A stretch of 64,000 bases of DNA from Pararoseomonas baculiformis (GTDB lineage: Bacteria > Pseudomonadota > Alphaproteobacteria > Acetobacterales > Acetobacteraceae). The notes below the pieces were generated by a model. That model worked only from the letters and a program-made list of their open reading frames with translations, searched no databases and had not been told where the DNA came from. The position numbers and the translations under genes are program-made. The stretch lies in the NCBI RefSeq assembly GCF_017813395.1, contig NZ_JAGIZB010000004.1, positions 209,496 through 273,495 of the forward strand, written 5' to 3'. Numbering within the stretch: position 1 is the first letter of the stretch; each line of letters begins with the position of its first letter. Below are positions 34,426 to 42,762 of this stretch, in pieces.

Positions 34426-35520
34426 TTATGCCCCATCCGCGGCGCGATAGGCGCGCCCCTTCCATCCTGCGGGACGGCCCAGCGCGGAACGGGCCAGGGC
34501 AGTCCATTGGATGGCGAGGGCGACGGCGACGGTGGCGGGATGCAGGGGAATGGTCCAGCTCGGCTCCCGCCCGCGCCAGGTGATGGCGGCCCGGGTGAGA
34601 TAGGTGATGATGAGGGCCGCCGCCGCGAGCGGGCTCGGCAGCAGCAGCCAGGGCAGAAGATGGCCGCCCGCCAGCAGCAGTGTCCAGACCGGAAGGCCGA
34701 TGGGCGTCGCCATCCCCTCCCGCGCATTCTTCAGGAAGCCGTTCCAGGCCTCGCCGAAGCCGCCATACATGCGGCAGTCGGCGAGCGGGGCGCCATCCAC
34801 CACCTCCGTCCGGTGGCCGCCGATGCGGAGGTTGCGGGCCAGGGCCAGGCCGTCATGCAGGCGGTGGCGGAAGGCGGCATGGCCGCCGACCGATTCATAG
34901 GCACCGCGCTCCACCAGGATCAGCTGGCCGCAGGCCGCGGCCATGGCGGGGTGCTGCGTGAAGGCCCGGCCGGCGCCGGGAAGATAGCCCAGCATCATGA
35001 GGTTGATGGCCGGGACCGTGAGCCCCTCCCCCAGCGTCGCGATCCGCTGGCGCGGGACGCCCGTGACCAGGGCGAGGTTTTCGGCCTGCGCATGCGCGGC
35101 CATCCGGGCGGCGGCATCCGGGGCCAGGCGGACATCGGCATCGATGAACAGCAGATGCGTGCCCCGCGCCGCCTCGGCGAGGCGGGCGCAGGCATGCACC
35201 TTCCCCGTCCAGCCCGGCGGCAGGGGCGGCGCGTGCAGCAGGCGCAGGCGCGGATCGGTGGCGGCGCGGCGGGCGACGATCCCGGGCGTGGCATCGCGCG
35301 AGCCGTCATCCATCACCAGCACCTCGATCTCCACCCCGGTGCTGGCCAGGGCGGCGTCCAGGCAGGTGGCGATGTTGGCGGCCTCGTCCCGCGCGGGGAT
35401 GAGGATGGAGACAAGGGCGCCCGGCGCGGGCCTGCCCGCCGCCCGGCCCAGCAGGCACAGGTTGGCCGCCGCCATGCTGGCGGGGAACATGGCAAGCGCC
35501 AGTGCCAGCGCATCCATCAT
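34426..35520 (-). CDS. CrtQ-like family 2 glycosyltransferase
   Basis: Membrane-associated GT-A glycosyltransferase (364 aa). The N-terminal helix (ALALALAMFPASMAAANLCLL) is followed by VSILIPARDEAANI, the nucleotide-sugar VMDDGS, LPPGWTGKVHACARLAE, and the DxD in FIDADVRL. Two or three C-terminal membrane segments and an ending WKGRAYRAADGA recall S. aureus CrtQ, which esterifies glucose to the carboxyl of a C30 carotenoid acid. HpnB-like hopanoid glycosyltransferase is the alternative. The ATG at 35520 has AGAGGTGG upstream. It lies within the carotenoid operon, 44 bases after the acyltransferase. Confidence 0.82.
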   Translation of the reverse strand: MMDALALALAMFPASMAAANLCLLGRAAGRPAPGALVSILIPARDEAANIATCLDAALASTGVEIEVLVMDDGSRDATPGIVARRAATDPRLRLLHAPPLPPGWTGKVHACARLAEAARGTHLLFIDADVRLAPDAAARMAAHAQAENLALVTGVPRQRIATLGEGLTVPAINLMMLGYLPGAGRAFTQHPAMAAACGQLILVERGAYESVGGHAAFRHRLHDGLALARNLRIGGHRTEVVDGAPLADCRMYGGFGEAWNGFLKNAREGMATPIGLPVWTLLLAGGHLLPWLLLPSPLAAAALIITYLTRAAITWRGREPSWTIPLHPATVAVALAIQWTALARSALGRPAGWKGRAYRAADGA

Positions 35521-35564
35521 CGGCTGGCCACCTCTTTGCTCATCTCCGTCCTCACACGCCCATC

Positions 35565-36359
35565 CTAGCCGGATTTCGTGCCATGGGCATGGCGAGGGTT
35601 GAAACGCCGGCCACGGGCCAGGGCGGCGACATGGCGCCACAAATCATAAATGCCCCCCATGCCTTCCGCCCCTTCGGCCACGACCGTGAAGCGGGCGGGG
35701 TCGCGGGTCAGGGCCTCCGCGGTCAGGCGGTCCATGGTGCCGGTCAGCGCCTCGCGGATGCGCTCCTCGCGCGCCTCACGGTCCAGGGCGAGCAGCTCGG
35801 CCGCCGGAAGTGGCGGCCCGAAGGCGGCGAGCATGTCCGGGCGGCGCTCGGTCCAGAAAACGTAATCCAGGGCGAGCGGCAGCACGATCGCATCGGGGGC
35901 GATCTCGGGCAGCCGGGAGACACCGGGCGCGATGGCCACGGGGCGCTCCCGCACATCTTGGAAGCGGCCGGGCGCATTCATCCAGAGCATGGTGCCGGGC
36001 GAGGCCAGCACCGCCTTGGCCGTGCGCAGGAAGGCCACGGCGCCGCGCGGCCCGGGCTCGATCCCGAAGACGCCGAGGCGGCGCATGAACGGGTATTTCG
36101 CCAGCGCCGCCGCTTCCATTGGAATGAAGATGTGGCGGTGCGGAAGAAGGCGGACGGGCAGCAGCATGAAGGCCACGCCATCCCACCAGGACGGGTGGTT
36201 GGCCAGGACGATCAGCGGCCTGTCCCCGGCGTCCTGCGGGAAGCCCCAGGGGGGCATCCGCAGCGCGCCCATATGGCGCCGGAAGAAGCGCGCGAAGACG
36301 AAGTGGAAGAAGCCGAAGAGCCGCGCGTCGCGGAGCGCGAGGGGCGACGGCTCCGCCAT
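35565..36359 (-). CDS. Lysophospholipid acyltransferase-like protein (probable carotenoid acyltransferase)
   Basis: PlsC-fold protein (264 aa). The catalytic HX4D motif is present as LANHPSWWDGVAF near residue 53. Motif III, usually FPEGTR or FPQG, reads WMNAPGRFQDVRERP, with Ala-Pro where Glu/Gln is expected. Between crtP-like and crtQ-like genes, the likely task is to put a fatty acid on the sugar of a glycosyl carotenoate, as CrtO does in staphyloxanthin synthesis, though CrtO is of a different family. The assignment is by context. Spacing to crtP-like is 2 bases. Confidence 0.75.
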   Translation of the reverse strand: MAEPSPLALRDARLFGFFHFVFARFFRRHMGALRMPPWGFPQDAGDRPLIVLANHPSWWDGVAFMLLPVRLLPHRHIFIPMEAAALAKYPFMRRLGVFGIEPGPRGAVAFLRTAKAVLASPGTMLWMNAPGRFQDVRERPVAIAPGVSRLPEIAPDAIVLPLALDYVFWTERRPDMLAAFGPPLPAAELLALDREAREERIREALTGTMDRLTAEALTRDPARFTVVAEGAEGMGGIYDLWRHVAALARGRRFNPRHAHGTKSG

Positions 36360-36361
36360 GC

Positions 36362-37987
36362 CTATTCGGCGGCCTGCGCCAGGAAGGCGTGCTGCCCCTG
36401 GGCGCGCAGGAGGGAATCCCGCGTGCCGGCCAGGCGCGCGGCCTCGCTCATGCCGCGCCCGCCCATGTCCTGGTCCATGGCGTCCGCCGCGATCCAGCCG
36501 GACATCATCACCATCGGCATGCCCGGCCCGGGATGCGCGGCCCCGCCCGCGAGGTAGAGACCCTTCACCGCCCTGGAGCGGTTGCCCGGCTTGAAGGCCC
36601 CGGTCCAGGCGCCGTGGGAGGCGAGGCCGTAGATGGCGCCGTCCAGCACCTTGTAGCGGTCATGGATGTCCTGGGGCGTAAGAGCGCGCTCCACCACGAT
36701 ACGCTCCTCGATATCCTCCATCCCGGCGGTACGCTTCAGCTTGTCCAGGATCACCTGCCGGTATTGCGGCAGCATCTTCGACCAGTCCTGGCCCGGGCGG
36801 AGATGCGGGGTATGGACGAGCACATAGAGCGCCTCGCCCCCGTCCGGCGCCACGCTCGGATCCGTGGCGGAGGGCGCGGCGAGGTAGGCTGTGGGATCGG
36901 GAGCGGGGATGCCCTTCCTGTAGATGGCGTCGAACTCCTCCTCCGCGTCGCGGGAGAAGACGAAGTCGTGATGCGCGACGTGGTCGTAGCGGCGGTTGAG
37001 GCCGAGATAGAGCACGACGCCGGAGCAGGCCGGCTCGAAGCCCTTCTTCTCGTATTTGCGGCCGGTCTTCCCGCCGACGAGCTCCTTGTAGGTGCGGATG
37101 GCATCCATGTTGGAGATGACGGCATCGAAGGGGATGGTCTCTCCCTTCGCGATCACGCCGGCCACCCGCGTGCCGTTGTCGCGCAGGTCCAGCCCCGTCA
37201 CCTCGGTGTTCGGGCGGAGATCGGCGCCGAGGGATGCTGCCAGCTTCGCCAGCCCTTCCGCCACGGCGCGCGTGCCGCCCACCGGATACCAGATGCCCTC
37301 GCTCGCCTGCATGTCGCCGATGCTGCAGAGCACGGCGGGCGCGAGATAGGGCGAGGAGCCGACATACTGGCAGTAATGGTCCAGCATCTGCGCCAGCCGC
37401 GCATCGGGCACATGGCCGCGGATCACCTTCGCCACGCGCTTGCCCATGCCGAGCGCCATCACGTCCTTCAGCGTGTCGGCGCGCAGATTGGCCTTGAAGT
37501 CGATTGTGTCCGCGATGCCTTCCACCGGCTTCCAGAAGAAGAAGCCCTCGGAGATCCGGTGCAGGTTCTCCGACATCGCCTGGAATTCGCGGTAGCCCTG
37601 GCCGTTGCCGGGCGCGAAGGCGTCCATGTCGCGCGCCATGTCATCGACATTCTCGCGCAGGTCGATCCGCGTGCCGTCATCGAAGAAGCAGCGCCATTGC
37701 GGGTCCAGCCGGATCAGCGGCAGGTCGCGCGCCTGCTCGCGCCCCGCTTCCGCGAAGATCCGGCGCAGGACGCGGGGCACGGTGAGAATGGTCGGGCCCA
37801 TGTCGAAGCGGAAGCTGCCGCCGTTGCGCCCGCCCGGCTCCGACGGGGCATCGAGATGCAGCACCGCCGCCTTGCCGCCGAGCCAGTCATTCTTGTCGAA
37901 CAGCGTGACCTCATGGCCGCGCGCCTGGGCGACGCAGGCGGCGGCCAGGCCGCCGAGACCGCCGCCGATGATGGCAACCTTGGCCAT
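36362..37987 (-). CDS. CrtP/CrtNb-like C30 carotenoid oxidase (desaturase family)
   Basis: FAD-dependent protein (541 aa) of the CrtI/CrtN superfamily. The Rossmann motif is VAIIGGGLGGLAAACVA, followed by FRFDMGPTILTVPRVLRRIF. The region QYVGSSPYLAPAVLCSIGDM, DAVISNMDAIRTYKEL and FEPACSGVVLYLGLNRRYDH recalls S. aureus CrtP, which oxidises the terminal methyl of diaponeurosporene to an aldehyde or acid, more than CrtN. The C-terminus (GLYLAGGAAHPGPGMPMVMM) is the usual FAD-binding end. It starts 2 bases after the crtN-like gene. Assignment as oxidase rather than second desaturase is inferred from remembered family patterns. Confidence 0.8.
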   Translation of the reverse strand: MAKVAIIGGGLGGLAAACVAQARGHEVTLFDKNDWLGGKAAVLHLDAPSEPGGRNGGSFRFDMGPTILTVPRVLRRIFAEAGREQARDLPLIRLDPQWRCFFDDGTRIDLRENVDDMARDMDAFAPGNGQGYREFQAMSENLHRISEGFFFWKPVEGIADTIDFKANLRADTLKDVMALGMGKRVAKVIRGHVPDARLAQMLDHYCQYVGSSPYLAPAVLCSIGDMQASEGIWYPVGGTRAVAEGLAKLAASLGADLRPNTEVTGLDLRDNGTRVAGVIAKGETIPFDAVISNMDAIRTYKELVGGKTGRKYEKKGFEPACSGVVLYLGLNRRYDHVAHHDFVFSRDAEEEFDAIYRKGIPAPDPTAYLAAPSATDPSVAPDGGEALYVLVHTPHLRPGQDWSKMLPQYRQVILDKLKRTAGMEDIEERIVVERALTPQDIHDRYKVLDGAIYGLASHGAWTGAFKPGNRSRAVKGLYLAGGAAHPGPGMPMVMMSGWIAADAMDQDMGGRGMSEAARLAGTRDSLLRAQGQHAFLAQAAE

Positions 37988-37989
37988 GT

Positions 37990-39537
37990 TCAGATCCTCG
38001 TGGAGACGGGTGCGCGGCCGAGGTCGCGCAGCAGCAGGCCGGCGCTGATGCGCGCGCCCTCATAGATCACGGGCAGGCCGGAGCCGGGATGGGTGCCTCC
38101 CCCGACGAGATAGAGGCCGCGGGTGTCGCCGAAGCGGTTGCCCGGGCGGAACATCAGCATCTGGCGGAGGTCATGGGCCAGGTTGAAGGTGGCGCCGTAC
38201 CCCACGGCATATTCATCCCGCCAGTCGCGCGGCGTGACGCATTTCTCGAAGCGGATGCGCGATTCAATGTCCGGCACGCCGAGCGCGCGGAGCCGGTCCA
38301 GCGCCAGCCGCCGATAGCGCGCCGTATCGGCCTCGCTCCACTCGTGCCCATGGGTCAGGTTCGGCACGGGAACCAGGAGATAGAGGCTCGAATGCCCCTC
38401 CGGCGCCATGCTGCAATCCGTCGCGACCGGGTTGTGCAGATAGAGCGAGGGCGTGTCGGGCAGCGTGCCCCGCTCGATCTCCTGGATGTTCCGCTGATAC
38501 TCCTCCGACAGGAGGATGGTGTGGTGCGCGAGGTCCGGGAAACGCCCCTCCACGCCGAGATAGAGCATGAAGGTCGAGCAGGAGTAGCGCGCCTTGCCGA
38601 TCTTGCGGTCCGACCACTGCCGCCGGATGGCGTCCGGCACGAGCTTCGGCATGGCATGGGCGAAGTCGGCGTTCATCACCACGCCATCGGCGTCGATCCG
38701 CCGGCCACCGGCCTCAACGCCCGTCGCGCGGTTCCCGTCGAACAGCACGCGCTCCACGGGTGTGTCGAAGCGGAACTCCACGCCCAAATCGGCCGCCACC
38801 CGCGTCATGGCGGTGGCCACCGCGCCGCATCCGCCGCGCGGATGGAACACGCCATGCTCGTATTCGAGGAAGGAGAGGATGGTGAACAGGCTGGGGCAGC
38901 GGAACGGGCTCATCCCCAGGTATTTCGACTGGAAGGAGAAGGCGAGGCGCGTGCGCGGGTCGCGGAAATGCCGGCGCAGGTCGGAATCGACCGAACGGCC
39001 CGGCCGCAGCAGCGGCAGCGCACGCAGCATGTCCGCGCCCATCACATCGGCCGCCCGCGTGAAGGCGCGCTCCAGCACGGGGCGGAAGGCGGCAAGCTTG
39101 CGGCGGTTCTCCGCCATGAAGGGGCGCACGCCGGCGGCATCGCGCGGATCGAGCTTCGCCACCTCCGCCTCCAGCCGCTCCAGGTCCGGCGTTGCGTCCA
39201 GCGTGACGTTCCCCGCCGCATGCTCGAAGGTCAGCCGGTACTGGGGGTCGAGGCGGAGAAGCTCAACCTCCTCCTCCAGCACCGCGCCGCATTCGGCGAA
39301 GATCTCGGAGAGAATGCGCGGGTAGAGGAAGAAGGTGGGCCCCAGGTCGAAGCGGTAGCCGCCTTCGGCCTCGATGGTGCGGCTGCGTCCGCCAACGACC
39401 CGGTCCTTCTCGAGGACGGTGACGCGAAGGCCGCGCGCGGCGAGGAGCATGGCGGAGGCGAGCCCTCCGGGACCTGCTCCGACGATGACCGCATGGGGTC
39501 GTTCGGGGCGCAGGGAGGGGCGGCTTAGTGCGTTCAT
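37990..39537 (-). CDS. CrtN-like diapophytoene/squalene desaturase
   Basis: FAD-dependent desaturase (515 aa), first gene of the operon. The N-terminus AVIVGAGPGGLASAMLLAARG is a Rossmann motif, followed by VLEKDRVVGGRSR and YRFDLGPTFFLYPRILSEIF. The C-terminus has GLYLVGGGTHPGSGLPVIYEGARI. In squalene-derived C30 pathways such enzymes desaturate squalene or its dehydro-forms to the conjugated diapolycopene chain. The ATG at 39537 has AGGAG 5 bases ahead; an in-frame start 28 codons upstream lacks one. A promoter for the whole operon is expected in the 110-base gap before the acyl-CoA dehydrogenase gene. Confidence 0.84.
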   Translation of the reverse strand: MNALSRPSLRPERPHAVIVGAGPGGLASAMLLAARGLRVTVLEKDRVVGGRSRTIEAEGGYRFDLGPTFFLYPRILSEIFAECGAVLEEEVELLRLDPQYRLTFEHAAGNVTLDATPDLERLEAEVAKLDPRDAAGVRPFMAENRRKLAAFRPVLERAFTRAADVMGADMLRALPLLRPGRSVDSDLRRHFRDPRTRLAFSFQSKYLGMSPFRCPSLFTILSFLEYEHGVFHPRGGCGAVATAMTRVAADLGVEFRFDTPVERVLFDGNRATGVEAGGRRIDADGVVMNADFAHAMPKLVPDAIRRQWSDRKIGKARYSCSTFMLYLGVEGRFPDLAHHTILLSEEYQRNIQEIERGTLPDTPSLYLHNPVATDCSMAPEGHSSLYLLVPVPNLTHGHEWSEADTARYRRLALDRLRALGVPDIESRIRFEKCVTPRDWRDEYAVGYGATFNLAHDLRQMLMFRPGNRFGDTRGLYLVGGGTHPGSGLPVIYEGARISAGLLLRDLGRAPVSTRI

Positions 39538-39647
39538 GGGCTCCTGCGAAATCCCGGAGAGAAGTCCGGTGCGAACGCTGTTCAGCTTTGGTCGATGCCC
39601 GATCTTGCAAGGGCCGGCCAATCACGCCGCCGTGGCCGGATGATCCC

Positions 39648-41228
39648 TTAACCCGCCATGGCCTCCTGCAGGCACGCCCTGGCACGGGGAAGCAGCCGTC
39701 GCAGGAAGAAGCCGGCCTGCTCCGCCATGGCGGGTTCCGCCGCCGCCGCCCGGGCCAGCCAGGCAGCGCCCAGCACCCAGCCCGCCGCATCCAGGAAAGG
39801 CGCGGCGGCGGCGCCCGCCACCTCCGGGGAGGCGGTGGAGAGATGTTCCGCCGCCTCCGCCAGGTCGCGGGCCGGGCCCTCCAGCGCCGGATCCGCTTTG
39901 GCGGCCTCCGCGATCAGGTCCAGGAAGGCGGGCAGGTCGCGCGGCAGCTTGCGGGCGACGAGGTCCATGGCCTGTATGCCGTTCGTGCCCTCGTAGATCG
40001 GCGCGATCCGGGCGTCGCGCCAGATCTGGGCGGCCCCCGTCTCCTCCACATAGCCGGCACCGCCATGCACCTGGATACCGAGGCTGGCCACATCCACGCC
40101 GCGATCGGTGCACCAGGCCTTGGTGATGGGGGTGAGGAGGGCGAGCCTTGTCTCTGCACCCTTTTCCCCGGCCCGGGCGCGATCCAGCGAAACGGCGCAA
40201 TCCAGGGCGATCAGCCGGGCGGCGGCGGTGATGGCGCGCATCTCGCCCAGCATCCGGGCGACATCCGGGAATTCGGCAATGGGGCGGCCGCCCTGGATGC
40301 GGGTGGCGGCATAGTCCTCGGCCAGGCGGGTGGCGCGGGCGCATTGCCCCACCCCTTCCACCCCCACGGCCAGGCGCGCCACATTCATCATGGCGAACAT
40401 GGCGGCCAGGCCGCGATTCGGCTCCCCCACCAGCTCGGCCTCGGCTTCCTCGAACAGCATGGTGCAGGTGGGACAGGCATGGATGCCCGGCTTGTGCTCG
40501 ACCCCGCCGCAGCGCACGCCGTTGCGGCGGCCATCGGGCAGGATCTTCGGACAGGCGAAGAGGCTGATGCCGCGCGAGCCCGGCGGCGCATCCGGCAGGC
40601 GGGCCAGGACGAGGTGGAGGGTGTTCTCCGCCAGGTCGTTCTCACCCCAGGTGATGAAGATCTTCTGGCCGGAGAGACGATATCCCCCCTGCCCGTCCGG
40701 CACCGCGCGGCTGCGGACAGCCGACAGGTCGCTCCCGGCCTGGGGCTCGGTCAGGCACATGGTCCCGTTCCAGGCCGCCGAGATCAGGGGCGGCAGGAAG
40801 CGGGCCGCCTGCTCGGCGCTGGCATGGTGAGAGAGCAGTTCCACCGCGCCCGCCGTGAGCATCGGCATCAGCGCGAAGCTCATATCCGCCGAGGAGGCGA
40901 GTTCGAAGACCGCCGCCCAGAGGGAATGCGGCAGCCCTTGCCCGCCATGCTCCGCTGGCGCGGCCACGCCCTGCCAGCCCGCCTCCCGCCACTCCTTCAG
41001 CAGGGCGGGATAGCCGGGCGGGGTGCGGACGCGGCCATTCTCCAGCACGCAGCCGGCCCGGTCCGCCTCCAACCGGCCCGGGGCGATCCGTTCCTCGGCA
41101 AAGCGGCCAGCCTCCTCCAGGATGGCGGCGACATCCCCCTCCGCCAGCGGCGTGCCGAGGCGATCCGAGAGGGCGGGCAGCCCGTGGAGGCGGTTCAGGG
41201 TGAAGGCCAGGGATTCGGCGGCGTTCAT
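39648..41228 (-). CDS. Acyl-CoA dehydrogenase (DmdC/FadE-like)
   Basis: FAD enzyme (526 aa) that introduces a trans-2 double bond in acyl-CoA. It has the N-terminal helical domain, MCLTEPQAGSDLSAVRSRA (the middle beta domain start), LSGQKIFITWGENDL, and the C-terminal QVHGGAGYVEETGAAQIWRDA and IYEGTNGIQAMDLV. The last motif is typical of the long DmdC-like branch (3-methylmercaptopropionyl-CoA dehydrogenase and relatives), so the substrate may not be a simple fatty acid. It overlaps the upstream FAD oxidase gene by 4 bases (ATGA). A role with the carotenoid operon is not implied. Confidence 0.9.
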   Translation of the reverse strand: MNAAESLAFTLNRLHGLPALSDRLGTPLAEGDVAAILEEAGRFAEERIAPGRLEADRAGCVLENGRVRTPPGYPALLKEWREAGWQGVAAPAEHGGQGLPHSLWAAVFELASSADMSFALMPMLTAGAVELLSHHASAEQAARFLPPLISAAWNGTMCLTEPQAGSDLSAVRSRAVPDGQGGYRLSGQKIFITWGENDLAENTLHLVLARLPDAPPGSRGISLFACPKILPDGRRNGVRCGGVEHKPGIHACPTCTMLFEEAEAELVGEPNRGLAAMFAMMNVARLAVGVEGVGQCARATRLAEDYAATRIQGGRPIAEFPDVARMLGEMRAITAAARLIALDCAVSLDRARAGEKGAETRLALLTPITKAWCTDRGVDVASLGIQVHGGAGYVEETGAAQIWRDARIAPIYEGTNGIQAMDLVARKLPRDLPAFLDLIAEAAKADPALEGPARDLAEAAEHLSTASPEVAGAAAAPFLDAAGWVLGAAWLARAAAAEPAMAEQAGFFLRRLLPRARACLQEAMAG

Positions 41229-42358
41229 GCGGCGATGTCCCAGCCCCGCGCATCCCCGGCCGCCCAGCGCGGCAGCGCGGCCATGCGGGCGGGATCGCCG
41301 AAGGAGGCCGCCACCGCCTCGCCCAGCACGGGGCCGAACTTGAAGCCATGGCCGGAGAAGCCGCTCATCACCACGCAGTGCTCCGAGAGCGGCTCGACCA
41401 CGAAGCGCTCCTGCGGCTCCACATCATAGTAGCAGGCGCGGGCCTGCAGCACGCGGTAGCTCTCCGCGTCGCGCAGGCGGGGCAGTGCGAGGGAGAGAAT
41501 GGCGTCCCGTTCCACGGCCGTCGCCTCGCGCGGGTCATCGGCATCGCCCTGGCAGGAGAAGCGGTGGTCCCCGATCTTCAGCCCGGTGCCGGCCACGGGG
41601 GGCACGGCGTAGAAGCCGCCATCCGCCGAGAGGTCCAGCAGCATGGGCGCGCGGGCCCAGGCCTCCCGCTGCTCCACCGGAGGTTCGAGATAGACGACGA
41701 TCTGGCGGGAGGGCGTGACACGCGCGGACAGGCCGGGCAGCAGGCGCGGCGCCCAGGGTCCGGCGGCGATGACGAGCAGGTCGCCTTCCAGCACGCGCCC
41801 ATCCGCGAGGGAGAGGCGGGCGCGGGCCGGATCGACCGAGGTGACCCGCCCCTGCAGGAACAGCGCGCCCTGCTCGTTCAGGTGCCGCGCGGTGGCCTCC
41901 ACGATGCGGCGTGCCATCAGCACGCCGCCGCGCGGCGTGAAGAAGGCATCGGACAGCCCTTCCGCCCGCAGCCAGGGGAATCGTTCCTGCAGGTAATCCG
42001 GCGGCAGATCCTGCACGGCGTGGGCATCGGCGCGCAGGGCCTGGCGGCTGGCGCCGAGCCAATCCGCCTCCCCCACCGCCCCTCCGGCCAGGGCGAGGAC
42101 TCCGGTTTCGGCATAGGGGCGCTCGCCAATGGCGGCGAAAAGCCGGTCCCAGGCGGCATAGGCATCCTCGACCATCCGCATATAGCCCGTGGCGGCGCCA
42201 TAGGCATGCCGGATCAGCCGGTGGTCATCCACCGATGACCCACGCGGATTGGGGATGGGATCCTGCTCCACCACCGTGACCCGGTGCCCGGCCTCCGTCA
42301 GCGCGAAGGCGGTGGAGAGGCCCATGATCCCGGCCCCGAGGACGAGCGCGTCACCCAT
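41225..42358 (-). CDS. Monomeric sarcosine oxidase / N-methyltryptophan oxidase-like flavoenzyme
   Basis: DAO-family FAD protein (377 aa). It opens with ALVLGAGIMGLSTAFALTEAG and has LIRHAYG and YMRMVEDAYAAWD, as in SolA/MSOX. The cysteine in QARACYYDVEPQERFVVE corresponds to the one that binds FAD covalently in monomeric sarcosine oxidase. FSGHGFKFGPVLGEAVA ends the protein. It oxidises a secondary amine, product H2O2; the real substrate is unknown. The ATG at 42358 has AGGA 7 bases upstream; a GTG 6 codons earlier is possible. Translationally coupled to the acyl-CoA dehydrogenase. Confidence 0.87.
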   Translation of the reverse strand: MGDALVLGAGIMGLSTAFALTEAGHRVTVVEQDPIPNPRGSSVDDHRLIRHAYGAATGYMRMVEDAYAAWDRLFAAIGERPYAETGVLALAGGAVGEADWLGASRQALRADAHAVQDLPPDYLQERFPWLRAEGLSDAFFTPRGGVLMARRIVEATARHLNEQGALFLQGRVTSVDPARARLSLADGRVLEGDLLVIAAGPWAPRLLPGLSARVTPSRQIVVYLEPPVEQREAWARAPMLLDLSADGGFYAVPPVAGTGLKIGDHRFSCQGDADDPREATAVERDAILSLALPRLRDAESYRVLQARACYYDVEPQERFVVEPLSEHCVVMSGFSGHGFKFGPVLGEAVAASFGDPARMAALPRWAAGDARGWDIAA

Positions 42359-42408
42359 CGCGTCATCCTGCGGCACGGCGCGGCCGGGGGAAACCCCGGC
42401 GTTGGGCC

Positions 42409-42762
42409 TCAGCTCCCGCCGCGATCCTTCAGGGGGTCATGGCCCCAGTTCATCAGGCTGTAGCGCCAGCGCGTGTGCTCGATCTCCCCCTCCGGTCGCC
42501 GGGCACCGTGGCGATGCACATAGCCGACCACCTTGCGCATATGGGCCAAGTCCTCCTCGGAGGGATGGGAAAGGCCGGTTTCCAGCAGGCGGAGGATGTG
42601 CCGGCCGCTTTCATGCCCCACGGATTCGGAATGGCCCTCATGGGTCACGCCGACGGAACGGCTCTCCTCGGTGGAAAGCCATTTGCGCAGCGCGGCCGGC
42701 GTCATGTTCACCGCCTCCCGGAAGGAACGCACCACCTCCTTCGGGTCGGGCTCGCCGCTCAC
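42409..42762 (-). CDS. DUF3140 protein
   Basis: Small acidic/basic mixed protein (117 aa) of the DUF3140 family, function unknown. Key parts are VVRSFREAVNMTPAALRKWL, VGHESGRHILRLLE, HMRKVVGYVHRH, and the C-terminal RWRYSLMNWGHDPLK. No signal or membrane helix. Its start overlaps the stop of the DUF5872/histone-like gene (ATGA), so both are made together. This suggests a shared nucleoid or stress role, which is inference from context only. Confidence 0.85.
   Translation of the reverse strand: MSGEPDPKEVVRSFREAVNMTPAALRKWLSTEESRSVGVTHEGHSESVGHESGRHILRLLETGLSHPSEEDLAHMRKVVGYVHRHGARRPEGEIEHTRWRYSLMNWGHDPLKDRGGS

Noticed and set aside
34416..34727. N-terminal extension of the HpnC-HpnD fusion by 104 residues
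   Set aside because: The extra residues are antisense to nothing useful, Pro/Ser/Arg-rich, and overlap the end of the glycosyltransferase gene in another frame; the fold starts at SENFPVASR.
39528..41429. Plus-strand frame of 633 codons across the acyl-CoA dehydrogenase gene
   Set aside because: Shadow of the real minus-strand gene, no recognisable domain or ribosome site.
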